From assembly GCF_002356335.1 (NCBI RefSeq), contig NZ_AP018165.1, positions 1,240,001 through 1,304,000 on the forward strand: DNA of 64,000 bases, given 5' to 3'. Source of the stretch: [Mycobacterium] stephanolepidis (GTDB lineage: Bacteria > Actinomycetota > Actinomycetes > Mycobacteriales > Mycobacteriaceae). Under the pieces are notes generated by a model. That model saw nothing but the letters and a program-made list of their open reading frames with translations, was not told where the DNA came from and did not search any database. Positions 56,237 to 64,000 of this stretch are shown piece by piece (within the stretch, counting starts at the first letter, position 1; every line of letters starts with the position of its first letter). A program made the position numbers and the translations under genes.

Positions 56237-57187
56237 ATGACCGCTTCACCAGATGTCGCCGTCCGCTGGGAGCTCGGCTCCGATCGTCCCCGCGAGGATT
56301 ACGGATTCTTCGGACCGGATTCACCGACGTGGAAGGTGTGGACCAGTCCCACCGCACTCATCGGGTTTCAGCGCTCGGTGGTGCTCGAGCACTTCGAGCC
56401 CCATCTGGCCGCCGCCGTGGCCGACTCGGCGGGCATCTATCGGGATCCGCGAGGACGGATGGATGGAACCCTGGCCTACTTCCTCATCGTCGCGACCGCC
56501 GATTCACGAACCGCCGTTGAGGCCTCCGAGCACCTGCAGAAGGTTCACGCTCGCTCCAAAGGCACCGACCCGGTGACCGGCAAGCGGTACAGCGCCAATG
56601 ATCCGGCCTCGCAGCTCTGGATCCATGTCACCGGCTGGCATTCGGTGCTCAAGTGCTACGAGATGTTCGGTCCTGGACCGTTGAGCCAGGCCGAGGAGGA
56701 CCGCTACTGGTCCGAGTGCGTGATCGCCGCCGAGCTGCAGACCGTCAACCCGGCCGACGTTCCCCGGTCCCGTGACGAGGTGCGTCAGTACTTCGCTCAG
56801 ATGCGTCCCGCGCTGTGTACCTCCGAGCGGGCACAGCACGCGATGCACTAACTGCTGCGCACCCCGCGCTCTGGCAGCAATCTGCGGTTCTGGGCCGTCA
56901 GTCGAATGATGGCACCGGCGACCATCGCGACACTGCCGCGTTGGATGCGGGAGCTGGGTCAATTCGATCAGCCGGGGATCGTCGACGCCGCGTACCGGCC
57001 GTTGGTATCGGCAGCCATGTCGATCGCCGGCGTTCCCGCGGTGGAAGACTCCATCGCGCGATTCGCCAAGCTACCCATGACGGCAACGACCCTGCGTGAC
57101 TTCCACACCGGCAAGACGCCCGTGCGTCCCGTCACCGTCACTCCCGCCGAAGCCAAGGAGCGGTACGGGAGGCGCGCCACCGCATAA
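56237..57187 (+). pseudogene. MpaB/DUF2236-family oxygenase gene interrupted by in-frame TAA
   Basis: From ATG 56237 the frame reads 204 residues of a DUF2236/MpaB-type protein (TALIGFQRSVVLEHFEPHLA, SQLWIHVTGWHSVLKCYEMF with the probable heme-ligand histidine) and stops at TAA 56849-56851. The same frame continues without shift as LLRTPRSGSNLRFWAVSRMM, then the typical C-terminus LPRWMRELGQFDQPGIVDAA, to 57187. The whole would be 316 residues, the normal family length. One substitution (for instance TAC to TAA) explains the break. Without it the C-terminal third is lost unless the stop is read through. MpaB-like proteins are heme oxygenases of unclear substrate in mycobacteria. Confidence 0.85.
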
Positions 57188-57211
57188 CGTGGCGCTTTAC
57201 GCTGGCTAGTT

Positions 57212-58174
57212 GTGACAGCTCCCACCTACCGTCCGCGCCGTACCACTCTGGCCGTTCCGGGCAGCAGCCAGAAGATGATCGACAAGGCGAAAACCCTTCC
57301 CGCGGACGAGATCTTCCTCGACCTTGAGGACGCCGTGGCGGCACCGGCCAAGGTGGAGGCGCGTCAGCGCATCGTCGATGCTCTCAATGCGCCGGGATGG
57401 TCCGGCCAGCTGCGATCGGTGCGCGTCAATGACTGGACCACCGAGTGGACCTACGCGGATGTGGTGGAGGTTGTCACGCGGGCCGGCGGCAACATCGACA
57501 ACATTCTGCTGCCCAAGGTGGTGGACGCTTCGCATGTGACGGCGTTGGATCTGCTGCTGACCCAGGTTGAGCGTTCACAAGGACTCGAGGTGGGCGCGAT
57601 CGGTATCCAGGCGCAGATCGAGAACGCCGAAGGACTCACCAACATCGATGCGATCGCATCGGCGAGCCCGCGGGTGCAGTCGCTGGTCTTCGGCCCCGCC
57701 GACTTCATGGCCAGCCTTGGCATGCGCACCCTGGTCGTCGGGGAGCAGCCTCCGGGCTATGACGGCGAGGCGTATCACCACGTGCTGATGACCATCCTGG
57801 TTGCCGCGCGTGCCCACGGCGTCGACGCCATCGACGGCCCCTATCTCAAGGTGCGCGACGTCGATGCCTTCCGGGTCGCGGCCGGTCGTTCGGCCGCGCT
57901 GGGCTTCGACGGGAAGTGGGTGCTGCACCCCGCCCAGGTCGAGGCCGGCAACGAGATCTTCAGCCCGCGCCAGGAGGACTACGACAGGGCCGAACTCATC
58001 CTGGACGCCTACGAGTGGCACACCTCGGTGGCAGGCGGCGCACGTGGCGCGGTGATGCTCGGGGACGAGATGATCGACGAGGCCAGCCGCAAGATGGCCC
58101 TGGTAATCGCCGGCAAGGGCCGTGCTGCGGGTATGGCGCGACAGGCACCCCCGTTTGAGCCCCCGACGGGCTAG
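57212..58174 (+). CDS. HpcH/HpaI-family CoA-ester lyase (malyl-CoA lyase/CitE-like)
   Basis: 320 residues from GTG 57212, eight bases after TACGCT. TIM-barrel lyase of the CitE/malyl-CoA type. Motifs: LAVPGSSQKMIDKAKTLPAD, IFLDLEDAVAAPAK (metal Asp), IQAQIENAEGLTNID (catalytic Glu) and LVFGPADFMASLG (metal Asp). GKWVLHPAQVEAGNEIFSP is the C-terminal CoA lid. Length exceeds CitE proper (about 275) and fits malyl/beta-methylmalyl-CoA lyase. Its stop shares CTAG with the convergent Pro-rich gene. Not in this place in M. tuberculosis. Confidence 0.88.
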   Translation: MTAPTYRPRRTTLAVPGSSQKMIDKAKTLPADEIFLDLEDAVAAPAKVEARQRIVDALNAPGWSGQLRSVRVNDWTTEWTYADVVEVVTRAGGNIDNILLPKVVDASHVTALDLLLTQVERSQGLEVGAIGIQAQIENAEGLTNIDAIASASPRVQSLVFGPADFMASLGMRTLVVGEQPPGYDGEAYHHVLMTILVAARAHGVDAIDGPYLKVRDVDAFRVAAGRSAALGFDGKWVLHPAQVEAGNEIFSPRQEDYDRAELILDAYEWHTSVAGGARGAVMLGDEMIDEASRKMALVIAGKGRAAGMARQAPPFEPPTG

Positions 58175-58806
58175 TACGAACTCGAACTGCCGCCCGAGGC
58201 GACGCCGATGATCATGATCAACACCCAGAACACGATCACCGCGGCACCGATGATGATCCCGGCGATGGCGACACCCTTGCCGTCCTGCGGTGAGTTCTTC
58301 AGCTGATTGAGCGCGATGAAGCCCATGATGACTCCGGCGATCGATCCGATGCCGCAGAAGACGCCGACGATCGACGCGATCAACGAACCGATGGCCAGCG
58401 GGTTGGTACCGCCACCGGTCTGCCCGTAGGCGCCGTATCCGTACGGGTCGGCGTATCCGGGCGCCGGGTATCCGGGATAGCCACCGGCAGCGGGGTAACC
58501 CGGCGGCGGGTATGGGCCCGGCTGTCCCGACTGATACGGGGGATACGTCTGGCCGTATTGCGGATATGCCGGCGGTGCCGTCGGATACGGCGGCGGAGCC
58601 GTGGGATAAGCGGGAGGAGCGGTCGGATAGGCGGGGTAGGACGGGGGAGGTCCGGGCGTCTCCCACGCCGGGGGAATGCTCGGAGGCACCTGGCTGGCCG
58701 AGGAAGCGGCATCGGCCGGAGGCGCGGACTGTTCCAGGGGCGGATACTCGTATCCGGACGAGGCGTCGGGGCCGGTGCCGGAGGGTTCGTTGCCCGGGGT
58801 AGTCAT
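58171..58806 (-). CDS. Pro/Tyr-rich membrane protein with DUF4190-type helices (Rv1233c-like)
   Basis: 211 residues. The N-terminal 120 residues are proline/tyrosine/glycine-rich with repeated PTAPPAYPTAPPPYPTAPPA-type units, ideal for disordered surface or scaffold interaction. Two membrane helices follow (LAIGSLIASIVGVFCGIGSI, and KGVAIAGIIIGAAVIVFWVL) in a DUF4190 layout, then a short Ser tail. Located beside the Rv1234-like gene as in M. tuberculosis. Function unknown. TAGGTT is six bases upstream of the ATG. Confidence 0.85.
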   Translation of the reverse strand: MTTPGNEPSGTGPDASSGYEYPPLEQSAPPADAASSASQVPPSIPPAWETPGPPPSYPAYPTAPPAYPTAPPPYPTAPPAYPQYGQTYPPYQSGQPGPYPPPGYPAAGGYPGYPAPGYADPYGYGAYGQTGGGTNPLAIGSLIASIVGVFCGIGSIAGVIMGFIALNQLKNSPQDGKGVAIAGIIIGAAVIVFWVLIMIIGVASGGSSSSY

Positions 58807-58812
58807 GGCGCA

Positions 58813-58818
58813 AACCTA
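58813..58818 (-). promoter_or_regulatory. -10 hexamer TAGGTT of the Pro/Tyr-rich gene
   Basis: On the minus strand TAGGTT ends six bases before ATG 58806; a leaderless start is likely. Confidence 0.55.
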
Positions 58819-58964
58819 GCGTATCGAGGACGTTTCTGGCCGAGCTGCGGGTGGAAAGTCGCAGGTCGCGGTCAAAGGGGCACCATCCGGTGCCGTCGGG
58901 CGTTAAATGGGTGCCAGCTAGCGCGTTACCGTGCATTACCGACTTCTGCAGGAGGATCGAACTC

Positions 58965-61996
<3,032 letters not shown>

Positions 61997-62000
<4 letters not shown>

Positions 62001-62839
62001 GCCGCACAAGTCCGTCGCGCGCTCGGCAGCTGTCGGGGTGGGTGATCGCCGATGTGTTGGTGCTGTGTTACGCGCTGGTGCCGGTGCTGTGGGTGCTGAG
62101 CCTGTCGCTCAAACCCACCTCCACGGTCAAGGACGGCAAGTTCCTCCCATGGCCGGTGACGCTTGACAACTACCGCAGCATCTTCAGCGGAAACGTGTTC
62201 ACCTCGGCACTGGTGAACTCCATCGGCATCGGGCTCATCGCGACGGTGATCGCCGTCAGTGTGGGCACCATGGCCGCGTACGCAGTGGCTCGACTGGACT
62301 TTCCGGGGAAGAAGGCGCTCGTCGGCGCGGCACTGCTCATCGCGATGTTCCCGCAGATCTCGCTGGTGACACCGATCTTCAACATCGAGCGCTCGGTCGG
62401 CCTGTTCGACACCTGGCCAGGACTGATCATCCCGTACATCACCTTCGCGTTACCCCTGGCCATCTACACGCTGTCGGCGTTCTTCCGTGAGATCCCTTGG
62501 GAATTGGAGAAGGCCGCCAAGATGGATGGAGCCACACCGGCGCAGGCCTTCTGGAAGGTGATCGCGCCGTTGGCCACACCGGGCATCGTCACGTCCGCGA
62601 TCCTGGTGTTCATCTTCGCCTGGAACGACCTGCTGCTGGCGATCTCGCTGACCGCCACGGACCGATCCATCACCGCCCCGGTCGCCATTGCGAACTTCAC
62701 CGGCAGTTCGCAATTCGAGGAGCCCACCGGATCGATTGCCGCGGGCGCCATCGTCATCACGGTGCCGATCATCATCTTCGTGCTCATATTCCAACGACGG
62801 ATCGTTGCCGGACTGACCTCCGGTGCAGTGAAGGGTTAG
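61997..62839 (+). CDS. sugB: trehalose ABC importer permease SugB
   Basis: 280 residues from GTG 61997, overlapping sugA as GTGA. MalG-type permease with six helices and the EAA loop [20 protein letters not shown]. Pairs with SugA to form the channel; SugC docks on both EAA loops. The order lpqY-sugA-sugB-sugC and the overlaps give a single translation-coupled operon. Confidence 0.95.
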
Positions 62840-62841
62840 CG

Positions 62842-64000
62842 ATGGCTGAGATTGTGCTGGACCAGGTGTCCAAGACGTACGCGGACGGTTCCGCGGCGGT
62901 GCAGGACGTCAGCCTGAACATCGCCGACGGCGAGTTCATCATCCTGGTCGGGCCATCGGGGTGCGGTAAGTCGACGACGTTGAACATGATCGCCGGACTC
63001 GAGGACATCTCCTCGGGCGAGCTCACGATTGCCGGTGAGCGGGTCAACGAGAAGGCGCCCAAGGACCGCGATATCGCCATGGTGTTCCAGTCGTACGCGT
63101 TGTATCCGCATATGACCGTGCGCCAGAACATTGCCTTTCCGCTGACCCTGACGAAGATGAGCAAGGCCGATGTGAACGCGAAGGTCGAAGAGGCCGCGAA
63201 AATCCTGGATCTGACCGACTATCTGGATCGCAAGCCCGCCAACCTCTCTGGAGGACAGCGCCAGCGGGTGGCGATGGGCCGTGCGATCGTGCGCAGTCCG
63301 AAGGCGTTTCTCATGGACGAGCCGTTGTCCAATCTCGATGCCAAGCTGCGGGTACAGATGCGCACCGAGATCGCGCGGCTACAAAAGCGGTTGGGTACCA
63401 CCACCGTCTACGTCACGCATGATCAGACCGAAGCGATGACGCTCGGGGATCGCGTGGTGGTACTGCGTGCCGGAAAGGTGCAACAGATCGGCGCTCCCCA
63501 GGAGCTCTACGACACCCCGGCGAACCTGTTCGTCGCCGGTTTCATCGGATCTCCTGCGATGAACTTCTTCCCCGCGACGCTTACCGATATCGGTGTGCAG
63601 CTGCCGTTCGGCGAGGTGACACTCGAGGCGAGTGTCTACGCCAACGTTTCCGCCAAGAAGGCCGGCGTTTTGGGTAGTGATGTGATCGTGGGGATTCGGC
63701 CCGAGCAGTTCGAGGACGCCACATTGGTCGACACCTACAAGCGCATCACCGGACTGACGCTCACCGTCAACGCCGACATGGTGGAGTCGCTGGGTTCGGA
63801 CAAGTACGTGCACTTCACCACCGAGGGCGGCGCGGCTCATTCGGATGAGCTGGCTGAACTGGCCCAGGAGGCAGGGTCGGCTGGGGCAGACGAGAACGAA
63901 TTCGTGGCAAGGCTTTCCGCGGCGTCCAAGGCCGTGGAGGGGCAGCCCATCGAGCTGATCATCGACACCGGCAAGCTGGTGGTTTTCGATGCCGCATCCG
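62842..64000 (+). CDS. sugC: trehalose ABC importer ATPase SugC (cut by window edge)
   Basis: 386 residues are visible, the end lies beyond the window. Two bases separate it from sugB. Walker A GPSGCGKST, Q-loop VFQSYALYPHM, signature LSGGQRQRVAMGRA, Walker B AFLMDEPLSNLD, switch His in VYVTHDQTEAM. The C-terminal TOBE/regulatory domain starts near NFFPATLTDIG and includes VIVGIRPEQFED, as in MsmK/MalK-type ATPases. An insertion-like acidic segment (DELAELAQEAGSAGADENEF) is near the end of the visible part. Confidence 0.95.
   Translation, partial: MAEIVLDQVSKTYADGSAAVQDVSLNIADGEFIILVGPSGCGKSTTLNMIAGLEDISSGELTIAGERVNEKAPKDRDIAMVFQSYALYPHMTVRQNIAFPLTLTKMSKADVNAKVEEAAKILDLTDYLDRKPANLSGGQRQRVAMGRAIVRSPKAFLMDEPLSNLDAKLRVQMRTEIARLQKRLGTTTVYVTHDQTEAMTLGDRVVVLRAGKVQQIGAPQELYDTPANLFVAGFIGSPAMNFFPATLTDIGVQLPFGEVTLEASVYANVSAKKAGVLGSDVIVGIRPEQFEDATLVDTYKRITGLTLTVNADMVESLGSDKYVHFTTEGGAAHSDELAELAQEAGSAGADENEFVARLSAASKAVEGQPIELIIDTGKLVVFDAAS

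Noticed and set aside
56815..57099. Open frame overlapping the end of the MpaB-like gene in another frame
   Set aside because: The conserved C-terminal sequence is in the original frame past the TAA; the overlapping frame is Arg-rich and unlike any family.

Overview
The window reads as a chromosomal backbone segment of a rapidly growing mycobacterium. GC content is high, GTG and TTG starts are common, and the gene order follows, from memory, the Mycobacterium tuberculosis interval of about Rv1156 to Rv1238 (pimE, mutT2, typA, lpqW, mshB, fbiC, fadH, fdxC, pruA/putA, fadD36, dapD/dapE, LOG, fadD6, folP2, gpgS, tag, glgM/glgC, raaS and its ABC exporter, sigE/rseA/htrA/tatB, mrp, lpqY-sugABC). 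No PE/PPE genes and no narGHJI operon sit where M. tuberculosis has them. MspA-type porin relatives and extra oxidoreductases are present. The Mycobacteroides abscessus-chelonae clade is the best guess; this is inference, not a search result.

Layout. 1-2204: the start of an acetate-type symporter operon and a two-gene type VII secretion-like pair. 2312-10526: DNA repair, PimE, PurU, PhhB/MutT2, a 55-residue Cys/Lys protein missed by length cut-offs, TypA and small enzymes. 10621-19146: alkylsulfatase, LpqW, MshB, a membrane gene broken by a frameshift, a COMT-like methyltransferase and FbiC. 19204-21559: a secreted-protein island with two paralogous membrane-anchored proteins sharing a C-terminal Cys-His-Pro-Cys cap, an MspA-family gene with a frameshifted signal peptide, and two tandem small exported paralogues. 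21581-26238: FadH and its PadR regulator with a clear palindromic operator, a ferredoxin paralogue that has lost most cluster cysteines, FdxC and a DapC-like aminotransferase. 26359-38306: proline catabolism, FadD36, DapD/DapE, an AraC/LLM pair, two LOG proteins, FadD6 and an HNH protein. 38303-45486: a frameshifted epimerase, FolP2, GpgS, PPOX, DivIVA-like, Tag, DUF3117, GlgM and GlgC. 45491-54621: RaaS with its ABC exporter, then SigE, RseA, HtrA, TatB and Mrp. 54645-64000: transglycosylase, an MpaB-like gene with an in-frame TAA, a CoA-ester lyase and the trehalose importer LpqY-SugABC, cut by the right edge.

Themes. Envelope and storage glycan genes are concentrated here (PimE, LpqW, GpgS, GlgM, GlgC, LpqY-SugABC), as are F420 genes (FbiC, a Ddn-like protein, an LLM oxidoreductase, a PPOX protein). 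Two regulatory or organisational patterns recur. Many genes start exactly six bases after a TANNNT hexamer, the arrangement expected of leaderless transcripts, and several of those hexamers include the upstream gene's stop codon. Five convergent gene pairs end by sharing one CTAG. Four genes look interrupted (three single-base insertions and one nonsense codon), either sequence errors or genuine decay.

No tRNA, rRNA, CRISPR array or insertion sequence was recognised, and no gene-free gap exceeds about 260 bases. Positions 55980-56236 (the largest gap) hold only short repeats and a promoter.
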